A stretch of 64,000 bases of DNA from Komagataeibacter sucrofermentans DSM 15973 (GTDB lineage: Bacteria; Pseudomonadota; Alphaproteobacteria; Acetobacterales; Acetobacteraceae), in the NCBI RefSeq assembly GCF_040581405.1, contig NZ_CP137157.1:2065001-2129000 (forward strand), in the 5' to 3' direction. A program made the translations under genes and the position numbers. The notes beneath the pieces are model-generated. The model was not told where the DNA came from. It ran no database searches and saw nothing but the letters and a program-made list of their open reading frames with translations. Positions 33,973 to 44,824 of this stretch are shown piece by piece. Positions within the stretch are counted from its first letter, which is position 1, and the number at the start of each line of letters is the position of its first letter.

Positions 33973-34650
33973 TCAGGTAATCAGCCCCATGGCGCGAAAG
34001 CTATGGCTACGCCCGTTACCCACGATAATATGGTCATGCACCACAACGCCCATCAGCTTGCCGATCTGGGCAATGCGCATGGTCATCTCGATATCGGCGC
34101 CCGATGGCTCGGGGCGGCCTGCGGGGTGGTTATGGGCCAGCACCAGCTTTTTGGCACCAAGCTGAAGGGCGCGCCGCATGATCTCGCGCGGATAGACGGG
34201 AGAATGGTTGACCGTGCCGGTGCCCATCAGGTCATCGGCCAGCAGGCGGCATTGCCCATCGAGAAACAGCACCCGGAACTGTTCGATCACCTCATGGCCC
34301 ATGCAGGCCTGCAGGTAGGCCTCCAGCCCCTTGCGCCCCGCAAGCACATCCGTGCGCCGCACCCGGCCCCGATACAGCCGTAGCGCCGCCTCACGCGCCA
34401 CTGCGAGCAGCGGCGGCACGAGGGTTCCGCGCCCCGCTACTTCATCAAGCCCGCCCACATGCGCCGAAAGCGCCATGCCCGCCGAGCCAAAACGCGCCAG
34501 AAGGCTGGCGGCCAGCCGGTCGGGGGCGGGATGCGCCGCATCAAGCGTGCGGATGAGGCGATGCAGGAAGGCATGGTCCTGCGCGCGGCTGATGGTGCTG
34601 CCGCCCAGAGGCACCGATGCGGGGACGGGTGGTCGCTCAGGATCGGACAA
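33973..34650 (-). CDS. radC: RadC-family JAB/MPN domain protein
   Basis: The 225 residues comprise an N-terminal helical part (HAFLHRLIRTLDAAHPAPDRLAASLLARFGSAG) and a C-terminal MPN+ (JAMM) domain with the intact zinc motif HNHPAGRPEPSGAD (about residues 173-186) and an upstream Glu (HEVIEQFRVLFLD). RadC proteins are predicted metallopeptidase-fold enzymes whose physiological role is unclear; the old repair assignment is disputed. A second, metal-site-deficient relative lies at 35493 on the same strand. Confidence 0.9.
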   Translation of the reverse strand: MSDPERPPVPASVPLGGSTISRAQDHAFLHRLIRTLDAAHPAPDRLAASLLARFGSAGMALSAHVGGLDEVAGRGTLVPPLLAVAREAALRLYRGRVRRTDVLAGRKGLEAYLQACMGHEVIEQFRVLFLDGQCRLLADDLMGTGTVNHSPVYPREIMRRALQLGAKKLVLAHNHPAGRPEPSGADIEMTMRIAQIGKLMGVVVHDHIIVGNGRSHSFRAMGLIT

Positions 34651-34733
34651 AACGGCCCTTCTCCAACAATTGCAGGACAGAACGCGCCGCCATGGTGCAT
34701 GATGGCGACAAAATAAGGAGGTTATGAACCTGC

Positions 34734-35426
34734 ATGCGTCTTCATCAGTCCCATACCGTACTTTTTGACCTCGACGGCACCATCATCCGCTCGCGCGATG
34801 GCATTGTCGAATCCATCCATGCCGTGCTGCGCGACCTCGGGCATGAGCCTGACCTGTCGATGGACCTGACCTGGGTGGTCGGCCCGCCGCTTGAGGAACT
34901 GATCGGCCACATCCTTGCCCATTATGGCGATGACCGGGTGCACGAGGCAATGGCGCTGTATCGCAAGCACTACGAGTCGGGCGGCATGCACAAGAGCCCG
35001 GTGTTCGAGCATATGCGCGAGGTGATCGAGACCCTCTCGGCCGAAGGCGTGCGGCTGTTCGTGGCCACCTCCAAGCCGCGCTACCTGGCGCGCAAGATCC
35101 TGCATATGCGTGGCCTCGTGCAGTATTTTGATGGCCTGTCCGGCGCGCGCGAGGATGAAAGCGGGGCCGAAAAGCCCGAACTGATCGCCGCCGTGCTGCG
35201 TGAATACGCGGTCAACCGCGAGGATGCGCTGATGATCGGCGACCGCCGCTTCGACATCAGCGGCGCGCATGCCAATCATGTGCGCGCGCTGGGTGTGCTG
35301 TGGGGCTACGGCACGCGCGAGGAACTGGTGCTGGCAGGTGCGGATGCGCTGGTCAGTCAGCCCTCCGAACTGCTTGCGGCCATCCGCCAGCAATTCGCGG
35401 CAGCCGAGGCGCATCCCCATAGCTGA
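34734..35426 (+). CDS. HAD-superfamily hydrolase, phosphoglycolate phosphatase-like
   Basis: The 230-residue protein has the four HAD motifs: VLFDLDGTII (motif I, nucleophile and acid Asp), VATSKPRY (motif II), the Lys in GAEKPELI (motif III) and MIGDRRFDISGA (motif IV). Its cap domain is the small helical type of the Gph/PpaX group. AAGGAGG lies 12 bases upstream of the ATG, a slightly long spacing. The substrate is unresolved. It lies between the two radC paralogues, in the opposite orientation to both, and ends at a repeat copy. Confidence 0.87.
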   Translation: MRLHQSHTVLFDLDGTIIRSRDGIVESIHAVLRDLGHEPDLSMDLTWVVGPPLEELIGHILAHYGDDRVHEAMALYRKHYESGGMHKSPVFEHMREVIETLSAEGVRLFVATSKPRYLARKILHMRGLVQYFDGLSGAREDESGAEKPELIAAVLREYAVNREDALMIGDRRFDISGAHANHVRALGVLWGYGTREELVLAGADALVSQPSELLAAIRQQFAAAEAHPHS

Positions 35427-35443
35427 ACGGGTTATCCGTCAAT

Positions 35444-35480
35444 GCCGCCTTGCTGAAAAAAGGCGGTGCCCAAAAATACC
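35444..35480. repeat. Intergenic palindromic repeat copy 4
   Basis: GCCGCCTTG-loop-AAAAAAGGCGGT (35444-35467) followed by GCCCAAAAATA, matching the flank GCACCCAAAAACTT of the copy at 59459. It lies between the convergent HAD gene and the second radC-like gene. Confidence 0.75.
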
Positions 35481-35492
35481 TGTTCTCCGCTT

Positions 35493-36188
35493 TCAGCGTT
35501 CCATCAGCGCCCGCATGCTCACCACCTGCCCCGCTCCGCGCACCAGACAGTCCTGAAACATCAGGCCAAGCAGGCGGGCATGCGCGTGCAGCATGCGCAA
35601 AAAGCGTAGTTCGGGCAGGTTTTCTGGCGGTGGTGGCGCATTCTGGCCCATATCGCGCACCGCAATGAGCGAGACCGCATGCAGTTCCAGCGCGCGGGCC
35701 AGAACCGCGCGGCACTGTTCGGGCGCGGGGCCTGCGGGCACGACCTCATCGGCCAGCATGTGCCGGGCTGAATCAAGGTAGAACAGACGCATGCCATCAG
35801 CCTCGCAGGCAGGCAGGCGGTCGCAGTAATCGAGCAGCACCGCCATATCGGTAAAGACAACCTGCCCGCGCAGGTCGGCATGGGCCAGGCGCTGCGCCAC
35901 CTCCGCCGGCACGCTGACAACCGCTACCCCGCGCGGGCCAAGCCCCGCAGCCCGCAGGGCGGCGGGCGTGGCCTCAAGCACCGCCTCAAGGCTGCCAAAC
36001 TCAGCCAGCAGCGCCTTGGCCTGCGGCTTGGTGTCGCGCCGGGGGGTTGATGCAAACAGCAGCACCTCCAGCAGTTCATAATCGGCCAGCGAGTGCGCGC
36101 CCGCCACGCGAATGCGCTGGCGCATGCGCGCCCTGTGGCCGCCGGGGCCGACCCGCGCCGGTGTTTTTGCGGGTTCTGTTGCCTTCAT
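35493..36188 (-). CDS. RadC-like protein with degenerate JAMM motif
   Basis: The 231-residue product starts at the ATG at 36188, preceded by GGGGAGGGGAC. The N-terminal half is a recognisable RadC helix-hairpin-helix region (HRARMRQRIRVAGAHSLADYELLEVLLFASTPRRDTKPQAKALLAEFGSL). The C-terminal half aligns with an MPN domain (RLFYLDSARHMLADEVV, LELHAVSLIAV), but where HNHPxG should stand the sequence reads RDMGQNAPPPPENL, so both zinc histidines and the Asp are missing. It is therefore predicted to be non-catalytic, and could partner the intact RadC 1.5 kb away. A frame continues upstream to 36407 but overlaps the helicase leader. Confidence 0.8.
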   Translation of the reverse strand: MKATEPAKTPARVGPGGHRARMRQRIRVAGAHSLADYELLEVLLFASTPRRDTKPQAKALLAEFGSLEAVLEATPAALRAAGLGPRGVAVVSVPAEVAQRLAHADLRGQVVFTDMAVLLDYCDRLPACEADGMRLFYLDSARHMLADEVVPAGPAPEQCRAVLARALELHAVSLIAVRDMGQNAPPPPENLPELRFLRMLHAHARLLGLMFQDCLVRGAGQVVSMRALMER

Positions 36189-36251
36189 GTCCCCTCCCCT
36201 CGCCCGATAGCATTGGTGCGCACCACCCGGATTGGTATAGAAGAAAACGTG

Positions 36252-38465
<2,214 letters not shown>

Positions 38466-39368
38466 ATGAGCCTTTCCCCCCGGCGTCACGCCACCGAACT
38501 TGAAACCATATCGGTCACCGTTCCGCCTGAGGCGGTCGAGGCCTATGAATCCGCACTGGCCACCGTGTGCGCCACCATCGGCATCTTTGAACTCGATGAC
38601 AGCCAGACCCTGTGGCGCGTGGAAGGGGTGAAGGACACCGGTAACGGCGAGGACGAACTGCGCGCGGCCCTGATCCTGGCAGCCCTGACCAGCGGCGTGG
38701 ATGCCGAACTCGAGCGCAGCCACACCGAGGCCGAAGGCTGGCTGGCCCGCACCTACGAATCCTTCCCCGAGCAGCTTGCGGGCAAGCGCTTCGCCATTCG
38801 TGGCACGCACCTTGAGGATGCGCCCAGCCCACAGCGCATTACCATCACGCTTGATGCGGGCGTTGCCTTCGGCTCGGGCGAGCACGGCTCCACGCGCGGC
38901 TGCCTGCGCGCCCTCGAGATGGTGGCCTACCGCAGGCCCCAGCGTATCCTCGACCTTGGCTGTGGCTCGGGCATCCTTGCCATGGCGGCGGCAGCCCTGC
39001 TGCACAAGCCGGTGCTGGCAACCGATATCGACCCGTGGTCGGTGCGGGTGACAAAGCGCAACGCCGCCATGAACGGGCTGGCCAATCTGGTTGACTGCCA
39101 TCTGGGCAATGGCTGGGCCACGCCCGCTATCCGCCATCATGCGCCGTATGATCTTGTGTTTGCCAACATTCTGGCCCGCCCGCTGTGCAGCATGGCGGCC
39201 GACCTCGCGCTCAACCTGCTGCCCGGCGGCACCGCCATCCTGGCAGGCCTGCTCAACACGCAGGTGCGCATGGTGCTGGCCGCCCATCGCCGCCACAGGC
39301 TTGTTCTTGAGCGCCACCTGCGCGAGGGAGACTGGGGCACGCTGATCCTGCGCAAACCCCATGGCTGA
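38466..39368 (+). CDS. prmA: Ribosomal protein L11 methyltransferase
   Basis: PrmA trimethylates ribosomal protein L11 with S-adenosylmethionine. The 300-residue protein has the small N-terminal L11-recognition domain, the hallmark ITLDAGVAFGSGEHGSTRGCL, the SAM-binding ILDLGCGSGILAMAAA, ATDIDPWSV and the catalytic-region FANILARPLCSMA. The ATG follows the helicase stop codon with no gap (TAG-ATG), and the 3' end overlaps the GNAT gene by eight bases, so three genes are coupled. Confidence 0.94.
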   Translation: MSLSPRRHATELETISVTVPPEAVEAYESALATVCATIGIFELDDSQTLWRVEGVKDTGNGEDELRAALILAALTSGVDAELERSHTEAEGWLARTYESFPEQLAGKRFAIRGTHLEDAPSPQRITITLDAGVAFGSGEHGSTRGCLRALEMVAYRRPQRILDLGCGSGILAMAAAALLHKPVLATDIDPWSVRVTKRNAAMNGLANLVDCHLGNGWATPAIRHHAPYDLVFANILARPLCSMAADLALNLLPGGTAILAGLLNTQVRMVLAAHRRHRLVLERHLREGDWGTLILRKPHG

Positions 39369-39879
39369 CACGCCTGCCCTCCTGATCCGCGATGCGACGG
39401 ATGACGACATCCCGGCCATTGTCGAGATCGTCAACCACGCCATCCGCAACAGCACCTCGATGTGGGAAACGCAGGAAACCACCATCGAGGCCCGGCTGGA
39501 CTGGCTGCACACCAGCCAGGCCAGCGGCTTTCCCGTGCTGGTGGCGCAGATGCCCGATGGCAATGTTGCAGGCTACAGTAGCTGGAAGATGTTCCGCCCG
39601 TTTTCGGGCTACCGCCATACGGTGGAACATTCGCTGTATATCGCGCCCGACTACAAGCGCCAGGGCATTGGCAGCGCCCTGCTGCAGGCCCTGTGCGAGC
39701 GGGCGAAGGCTGCGGACGTGCATGTGATGATCGCGGGCATTACGTCAACCAACATCGCCTCGCGCAAGCTGCACGAGCGTTTTGGCTTCCAGCACGGGGG
39801 CCTGCTGCCTGAATGCGGCACCAAGTATGGCCGCTGGATGGACCTGCTGTTCCTGTACCGCATCATGTCGCCGGTGTGA
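39361..39879 (+). CDS. GNAT acetyltransferase, phosphinothricin/methionine-sulfone type
   Basis: The 172 residues match the PAT/MddA branch of GNAT enzymes: LIRDATDDDIPAIVEIVNHAIRNSTSMWETQETTIEARLDWL, GYSSWKMFRPFSGYRHTVEHSLYI, the acetyl-CoA loop YKRQGIGSALLQALCERA and ITSTNIASRKLHERFGFQHGG. Members N-acetylate methionine sulfoximine, methionine sulfone and phosphinothricin-like amino acid analogues. It is translationally coupled to prmA. The natural substrate is not known. Confidence 0.87.
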   Translation: MADTPALLIRDATDDDIPAIVEIVNHAIRNSTSMWETQETTIEARLDWLHTSQASGFPVLVAQMPDGNVAGYSSWKMFRPFSGYRHTVEHSLYIAPDYKRQGIGSALLQALCERAKAADVHVMIAGITSTNIASRKLHERFGFQHGGLLPECGTKYGRWMDLLFLYRIMSPV

Positions 39880-39907
39880 GTTCCAACCCCCATCCAAGGA
39901 TACGCCC

Positions 39908-41680
39908 ATGTCGCCTGTTCCCAGCCGCCCCGATGCCCTGCGTGCCGCCCTGAGCCAGATGGGCGTGGATGGCTTCATCCTGCCGCGTGGCGATGAGCAT
40001 CTGGGCGAATATGTCGCCCCCTGCGCGGAACGGCTGGCCTGGCTCACCGGCTTTACCGGCAGCGCGGGGCTGGCGGCCATCCTGCCTGAGCGTGCCGCCG
40101 TGTTCTCTGATGGGCGCTACATTACCCAGATGGACCAGCAGGTTGATGGAACAGCGTGGGAACGGCTGCACATCACCCGGACCCCGCCCGCCAGCTGGCT
40201 GGCGCAGCATGGCGCACAACGGCGCATCGGCTACGACCCGCGCCTGATTGCCGAGAGCGCGCTGCGCCCGTTCAATGATGCGGGGCTGACGCTGGTGCCG
40301 CTGGCCGAAAACCCGGTCGACCGGATCTGGACCGACCGCCCTGCGCCCCCCTGCACGCCCTGCGTGCCCCAGCCCGAGGCATGGGCCGGGCAGGCCAGCG
40401 CCCCCAAGCGCGAAGCCATTGCCGCCAGTCTGCGCGCGGCAGGCGAGCACGCGCTGGTGCTGAGTGACCCGGCCTCGATCGCGTGGCTGCTCAACATTCG
40501 CGGCGCCGATGTGCCCTACACCCCGCTCAGCCTGAGCTTTGCCATCGTGCATGATGATGCCCGGGTGACGCTGTTCATCGACCCGGCCAAGGTGGCAGGG
40601 CAGACGCGCGACTGGCTGGGGGCCGACGTGACCCTGCTGCCGCCCGCAGCACTGGAGGAGAGCCTGCGCGCCCTGGCTCCGGCCCGCGTGCAGGTGGACC
40701 CAGCCCGCAACGCCATCTGGTTCATGCAGGTGCTGGAACAGGCCGGGGCGACCGTCATCCGCAAGGATGATCCCTGCCAGTTGCCCAAGGCCATCAAGAA
40801 CCCGACCGAGCAGGAAGGCAGCCGCCGCGCCCACCTGCTTGATGGGGTTGCGATCTGCCGCTTCCTGCACTGGCTGGATGAAAACGCGGCCCGCACCACG
40901 GAACTGGCTGCGGCCGAAAAGCTCAACGGCTTTCGCGCCGACTGCCCCGATTACCGTGAGGAAAGCTTTCCCGCCATCTCCGGCGCGGGGCCGAATGGCG
41001 CGATCATCCACTACCGCGTCACCCCCGAAAGCAACCGCGCGCTCCACGCCAATGAGGTCTATCTGATTGATAGCGGCGGGCAGTATCCCTTTGGCACCAC
41101 CGACATCACCCGCACCATCTGGACCGGGCCGGATGCGCCTGATGCGGATGTGCGCGATGCCTTTACCCGCGTACTGCGCGGGCATATCGCGCTGGCCCGC
41201 GCGCGCTTCCCCACTGGGGTGACCGGGCACGCGCTCGATGCGCTGGCCCGCCATGCCCTGTGGGAGGGCGGCCTGAATTACGACCACGGCACCGGCCACG
41301 GCATTGGCAGCTACCTGTCGGTGCATGAGGGACCGGCCACGATCTCACCCGTGTTCCGGCCCGTGGCCCTGCATGCGGGCATGATCCTGTCCAACGAGCC
41401 GGGCTATTACCGGCCCGGCGCGTTTGGCATCCGGCTTGAAAACCTGCACCTGATCCAGCCCAGCACTGTGGGGGAGGCCAACCGCTCGTTTATGGAATTC
41501 GAGGTGCTGACCCTTGCCCCCTTTGACAGGCGGCTGATCGATGCCACGAGCCTTTCAGCAGCCGAAACTACGTGGCTGGACGGCTATCATGCACGGGTTT
41601 TTGAAAGCATCGCGCCGCATCTGCAAACTCCGGCGCGCACATGGCTTGCGGCGGCCTGCGCGCCGCTGCACGCCGGATAA
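39908..41680 (+). CDS. pepP: Xaa-Pro aminopeptidase (M24 family)
   Basis: The 590-residue protein is a three-domain M24B aminopeptidase of the long (APP1-like) type: two creatinase-like N-terminal domains (DGFILPRGDEHLGEYVAPCAERLAWLTGFTGSAG; later ALVLSDPASIAWLLNIRGADVPYTPL) and a C-terminal pita-bread metallopeptidase domain. Metal ligands are visible: Asp in YLIDSGGQYPFG, Asp in TTDITRT, His in GTGHGIGSYLSVHEGP, Glu in LSNEPGYY and Glu in FMEFEVLTL. It removes N-terminal residues before proline in the cytoplasm. AAGGA lies seven bases before the ATG at 39908. Confidence 0.92.
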   Translation: MSPVPSRPDALRAALSQMGVDGFILPRGDEHLGEYVAPCAERLAWLTGFTGSAGLAAILPERAAVFSDGRYITQMDQQVDGTAWERLHITRTPPASWLAQHGAQRRIGYDPRLIAESALRPFNDAGLTLVPLAENPVDRIWTDRPAPPCTPCVPQPEAWAGQASAPKREAIAASLRAAGEHALVLSDPASIAWLLNIRGADVPYTPLSLSFAIVHDDARVTLFIDPAKVAGQTRDWLGADVTLLPPAALEESLRALAPARVQVDPARNAIWFMQVLEQAGATVIRKDDPCQLPKAIKNPTEQEGSRRAHLLDGVAICRFLHWLDENAARTTELAAAEKLNGFRADCPDYREESFPAISGAGPNGAIIHYRVTPESNRALHANEVYLIDSGGQYPFGTTDITRTIWTGPDAPDADVRDAFTRVLRGHIALARARFPTGVTGHALDALARHALWEGGLNYDHGTGHGIGSYLSVHEGPATISPVFRPVALHAGMILSNEPGYYRPGAFGIRLENLHLIQPSTVGEANRSFMEFEVLTLAPFDRRLIDATSLSAAETTWLDGYHARVFESIAPHLQTPARTWLAAACAPLHAG

Positions 41681-41853
41681 TGTGACTGTAAAACCACCAG
41701 CCCGGCCCCGTGGCCCGATTGTCACGCCGGACTGGGGGGCCTAGGACTTTTAACCAGTTCCGACGGGGCACCCGGCAACGAACCGGGTCCGCCAAGCCGG
41801 TGCGTATGCTGAAACGCTTTTCAGTAGCAAGCACTAAAGGGAGACGTTCGAGA

Positions 41854-42882
41854 ATGTCCGCAGAAAAAACAATTCCCGCTACCCTGATTCCCGGTGATGG
41901 AATCGGGCCTGAAATTGTCGACTCCGTTGTCGAAATCCTTGATACCGTTGGCGCACCCTTCAAATGGGAAAAGGCGCTTGGTGGTGTTTCCGCCCTTGAA
42001 GCCACCGGCAGCCCGCTGCCCAAGGAAACGATCGAGAGCATCCGCCGCACCGGCCTTGCGCTGAAAGGCCCGCTGACCACGCCCGTCGGTGGTGGCTTCA
42101 AGTCCATCAACGTCACACTGCGCCAGGAGTTCGGCCTGTTCGCGAATGTGCGCCCCACAAAAACGATCGTGCCGGGCGGGCGCTTCGAGAACATCAATCT
42201 CGTCATCTTCCGTGAGAACCTCGAGGGCTATTACGCGGCACTCGAAAACTACATTCCCGTTGGTGATGACCCGCATGCCATTGCAACGAGCGCAGGCTAC
42301 ACCTCGCGCGCGGAATGCAACCGCATCGTGCGCTATGCCTTTGAATACGCGGTCAAGAACAACCGCAAGCGCGTGACACTGGTGCACAAGGCCAACATCC
42401 TGAAGCTGCTGACCGGCCTGTTCCTTGAGGAAGGCCGCAAGGTCGCCAAGGAATATGAAGGCCGCGTGGAAGTGAACGAGCGCATCGTTGACGCCTGCGC
42501 CATGCAGCTCGTGACCGATCCGTGGCAGTATGACTGCATTGTCACCACTAACCTGTTTGGTGACATCCTGTCCGACCTGACCGCCGGTCTGGTTGGCGGG
42601 CTTGGCCTGGCACCGGGTGCGAATATTGGCGAGAAGGCCGCCGTGTTCGAGGCCGTGCATGGTTCCGCCCCTGACATTGCGGGCCAGAACAAGGCCAACC
42701 CGACCTCGCTGCTGCTCGCTGCCAACATGATGCTGCAGCATGTGGGCCGCCAGGACCTGGCCACCCGCATCGACAAGGCCATCGAGAAGGTCATCTCCTC
42801 GGGCGCCGTGCGCACCGGCGATCTTGGCGGCAAGGCCAGCACGACCGACCTGACGGCAGCGCTGAAGCAGGCTGTTTCCTGA
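41854..42882 (+). CDS. icd: Isocitrate dehydrogenase, NAD-type
   Basis: The 342-residue enzyme of the isocitrate/isopropylmalate dehydrogenase family has TLIPGDGIGPEIV, LKGPLTTPVGGGFKSINVTLRQEFGLFANVRP (substrate loop), NLVIFRENLEGYYAALE, ANILKLLTGLF, the metal-binding FGDILSDLTAGLVGGLGLAPGAN, and AVHGSAPDIAGQNKANPTSLLLA. Its short length and the substrate loop resemble eukaryotic IDH3-like NAD-dependent isocitrate dehydrogenases more than isopropylmalate dehydrogenase. Cofactor choice is inference. AAGGGAG lies 11 bases before the ATG; the frame is open upstream to 41710, but that part looks like leader. A strong terminator follows. Confidence 0.87.
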   Translation: MSAEKTIPATLIPGDGIGPEIVDSVVEILDTVGAPFKWEKALGGVSALEATGSPLPKETIESIRRTGLALKGPLTTPVGGGFKSINVTLRQEFGLFANVRPTKTIVPGGRFENINLVIFRENLEGYYAALENYIPVGDDPHAIATSAGYTSRAECNRIVRYAFEYAVKNNRKRVTLVHKANILKLLTGLFLEEGRKVAKEYEGRVEVNERIVDACAMQLVTDPWQYDCIVTTNLFGDILSDLTAGLVGGLGLAPGANIGEKAAVFEAVHGSAPDIAGQNKANPTSLLLAANMMLQHVGRQDLATRIDKAIEKVISSGAVRTGDLGGKASTTDLTAALKQAVS

Positions 42883-42930
42883 TTTTCGGTGCATCCTGCG
42901 GCGGGGCGACCTGCCGCAGGTGCCTGCAAA

Positions 42931-42964
42931 AAGGGCCGTGGCATGATCGCCACGGCCCTTTTTG
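42931..42964 (+). terminator. Rho-independent terminator of icd
   Basis: A 12-bp perfect stem (AAGGGCCGTGGC / GCCACGGCCCTT) with an ATGATC loop, followed by T residues. Confidence 0.85.
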
Positions 42965-42976
42965 CGTTTATGCTTG

Positions 42977-43000
42977 TGAAGCTTTTTGAAAAAAGCTTCA
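42977..43000. repeat. Half copy of the intergenic repeat (AAGCTT hairpin only)
   Basis: TGAAGCTTTTT (42977-42987) and AAAAAGCTTCA (42990-43000) form a perfect palindrome, followed by CCAAACACTTCTGA. This is the second hairpin and right flank of the complete copy at 8270, without the GCCGCC hairpin. It lies just before the stop codon of uraH and likely terminates that operon. Confidence 0.75.
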
Positions 43001-43016
43001 CCAAACACTTCTGATC

Positions 43017-43373
43017 CTAACTGCCGCGATAGGTCGAAAACCCGAACGGCGAGGCCAGAAGCGGCACATGGTAATGCCCACCCTTGCCATCTGCCCCCGC
43101 TGGCGCGATGCCAAACGCGATCGGCACCACATCAAGGAACGGCGGGTCTGACAGCGCCGCACCCTGCGCGCGGAAATAGGCAGCCACGGCAAATTCCAGC
43201 CGGTAGGCGCCCGGGCGCATCTCGCCTGTCTGCTGGCCCAGTTCGGGGCAACGGCCATCGGCGTTGGTCACGCCACGGAACAGGCAGTCCTGCCCCGCCC
43301 ACAGGCTGATGGCCATGCCAGCGGCGGGCCTGCCCGATACGAGATCAAGCACATGCGTGGAAAGGGTGCTCAT
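43017..43373 (-). CDS. uraH: 5-hydroxyisourate hydrolase
   Basis: HIU hydrolase (transthyretin-like) opens 5-hydroxyisourate to OHCU after urate oxidation. The 118 residues show the family's N-terminal STHVLDLVSGRPAAGMAI, the GEMRPGAYRLEFAVAAYF strand, PFLDVVPIAFGI and the C-terminal signature YHVPLLASPFGFSTYRGS. It is the last gene of the purine operon; its ATG overlaps the uraD stop (ATGA). The repeat-type hairpin at 42977 follows. Confidence 0.95.
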   Translation of the reverse strand: MSTLSTHVLDLVSGRPAAGMAISLWAGQDCLFRGVTNADGRCPELGQQTGEMRPGAYRLEFAVAAYFRAQGAALSDPPFLDVVPIAFGIAPAGADGKGGHYHVPLLASPFGFSTYRGS

Positions 43374-43897
43374 ACGTCATGCTCCAGGCGTTCGAGCACA
43401 TCGGCCAGGCGGAGTGCTGCGATCTTGTTGATCTCGGCCAGCGCGGTCTGCTGCTCGGCCTCGGGCGTGTTTTCCAGCCGGGTCCGCAGTCCGTTCAGGA
43501 TGGCCTGCTTGTCCGAGCGCCGCACGCAGATGATGAAGGGCATGCCGAATTTGGCGGCATAGGCCTCATTGAGCGCGCGGAAGTCGGAAAACTCATCAGG
43601 CGTCAGCCGGTCCAGCCCGGCGGAGGCCTGCTCGGCCGCCGAGGCCGAGGTGAGCGTGGGGTCAACCCCCATGCGCTGCGCCAGTTCAGGGTGAGCGCGG
43701 ATAAGGGCCATCTTTTCGGCCTCATCGGCCTGCTCCAGCACCAGCGCCATGGCGGCCAGCATGGACTCATGCCCGGCAAAGGGCGCATGGCCATGGGCGC
43801 GCTGGGCAATCCAGGGCGAATGCTCGTATATCGGGCCGAACAGCTCTACAAACCGCACGGCGGAGAGCGCATTGACCCGGTCAAAAACGCGGTTCAT
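43370..43897 (-). CDS. uraD: OHCU decarboxylase
   Basis: UraD decarboxylates OHCU to S-allantoin. The 175-residue helical protein has FVELFGPIYEHSPWIAQRA (substrate-binding EHSPW), AFAGHESMLAAM-type PFAGHESMLAAMALVL, LIRAHPELA with the catalytic His-Pro, and LNEAYAAKFGMPFIICVRRSDKQAIL. The start at 43897 overlaps the puuE stop by four bases; the frame extends upstream to 43951 inside puuE. The uraD stop in turn overlaps the uraH start. Confidence 0.95.
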   Translation of the reverse strand: MNRVFDRVNALSAVRFVELFGPIYEHSPWIAQRAHGHAPFAGHESMLAAMALVLEQADEAEKMALIRAHPELAQRMGVDPTLTSASAAEQASAGLDRLTPDEFSDFRALNEAYAAKFGMPFIICVRRSDKQAILNGLRTRLENTPEAEQQTALAEINKIAALRLADVLERLEHDV

Positions 43898-44805
43898 GCC
43901 GGGTGCGTCTCCAGCCAGTGCCGCGCGATGTCCAGCCGGGTAGCGACCCACACCTTCTCGCGCTGGGCAATATAGTCAAGAAAACGCGCTACTGCCCGCG
44001 CACGACCGGGGCGGCCCGCCACGCGGCAGTGCAGGCCCACCGACATCATGCGCGGCCTGTCCGCCCCTTCCTCATACAGTTCATCAAACGTGTCGCGCAG
44101 GTAGTTGAAGAACTGCTCGCCCTCGGTAAAGCCGTTCAGCGCCACGAAGCGCATATCGTTCACATCAAGCGTATAGGGCACGACCAGTTGCGCCCGGCCA
44201 GAGCTGCGGTCGTAATAGGGCAGGTCATCAGCGTAGGAATCAGCGTCATATACAAACCCGCCTTCCTCGGCCACGATGCGGGCGGTATTGGGGCTGGTGC
44301 GGCCCTGGTACCAGCCCAGCGGGCGCGATCCGGTCAGCTTTTCATGCAGCGCGATACATTCAAGAATATGGGCACGCTCCACGGCCTCGGGCACGTGCTG
44401 GTAGTCAATCCAGCGCAGCCCGTGCGAGGCGATCTCCCACCCGGCTTCCTTCATCGCGGCAACTGCTGCGGGGTTGCGCGCCATGGCGGCGGCCACGGCA
44501 AAGACCGTAAGCGGCTGCCCGCGCTGCGTAAAGATGCGGTGCAGCCGCCAGAACCCGGCGCGTGAGCCATATTCATACAGGCTTTCCATCGCAATGGCGC
44601 GGGCGCCGGGAATGGACTGCGCCCCCACCATCTCGGACAGGAATGCCTCCGACCCGCGATCACCATGGAGGACCGAGTTCTCGGCCCCCTCCTCGTAATT
44701 GATGACGAACTGGACCGCGATCCGCGCCCCGCCGGGCCATTTTGCATCGGGCGGATTGCCCGCGTAACCAACCATGTCGCGCGGATAGGCACCTGTGTCA
44801 GACAT
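43894..44805 (-). CDS. puuE: Allantoinase, PuuE type
   Basis: PuuE is a metal-independent allantoinase of the polysaccharide-deacetylase superfamily and hydrolyses allantoin to allantoate. The 303 residues include RDMVGYAGNPPDAKWPGGARIAVQFVINYEEGAENSVLHGD, the GWEIASHGLRWIDYQ deacetylase-like strand and WYQGRTSPNTARIVAEEGGFVYDADSYADDLPYY. The ATG at 44805 has AGGAGA eight to nine bases upstream and is preferred over upstream frames to 44889. It lies 19 bases downstream of the aminotransferase gene. Confidence 0.95.
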   Translation of the reverse strand: MSDTGAYPRDMVGYAGNPPDAKWPGGARIAVQFVINYEEGAENSVLHGDRGSEAFLSEMVGAQSIPGARAIAMESLYEYGSRAGFWRLHRIFTQRGQPLTVFAVAAAMARNPAAVAAMKEAGWEIASHGLRWIDYQHVPEAVERAHILECIALHEKLTGSRPLGWYQGRTSPNTARIVAEEGGFVYDADSYADDLPYYDRSSGRAQLVVPYTLDVNDMRFVALNGFTEGEQFFNYLRDTFDELYEEGADRPRMMSVGLHCRVAGRPGRARAVARFLDYIAQREKVWVATRLDIARHWLETHPA

Positions 44806-44824
44806 TACGCCGGGTCTCCTGTTA

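Noticed and set aside
34724-34768. A 14-codon upstream frame directly behind AAGGAGG before the HAD gene
   Set aside because: The ribosome binding site is only two bases from its ATG, too close to be used; the same site serves the HAD ATG at 34734 at 12 bases.
41710-41853. 48-residue N-terminal extension of isocitrate dehydrogenase
   Set aside because: The extension is Arg-rich and non-conserved in type; the ATG at 41854 has a proper ribosome binding site and gives the family N-terminus.
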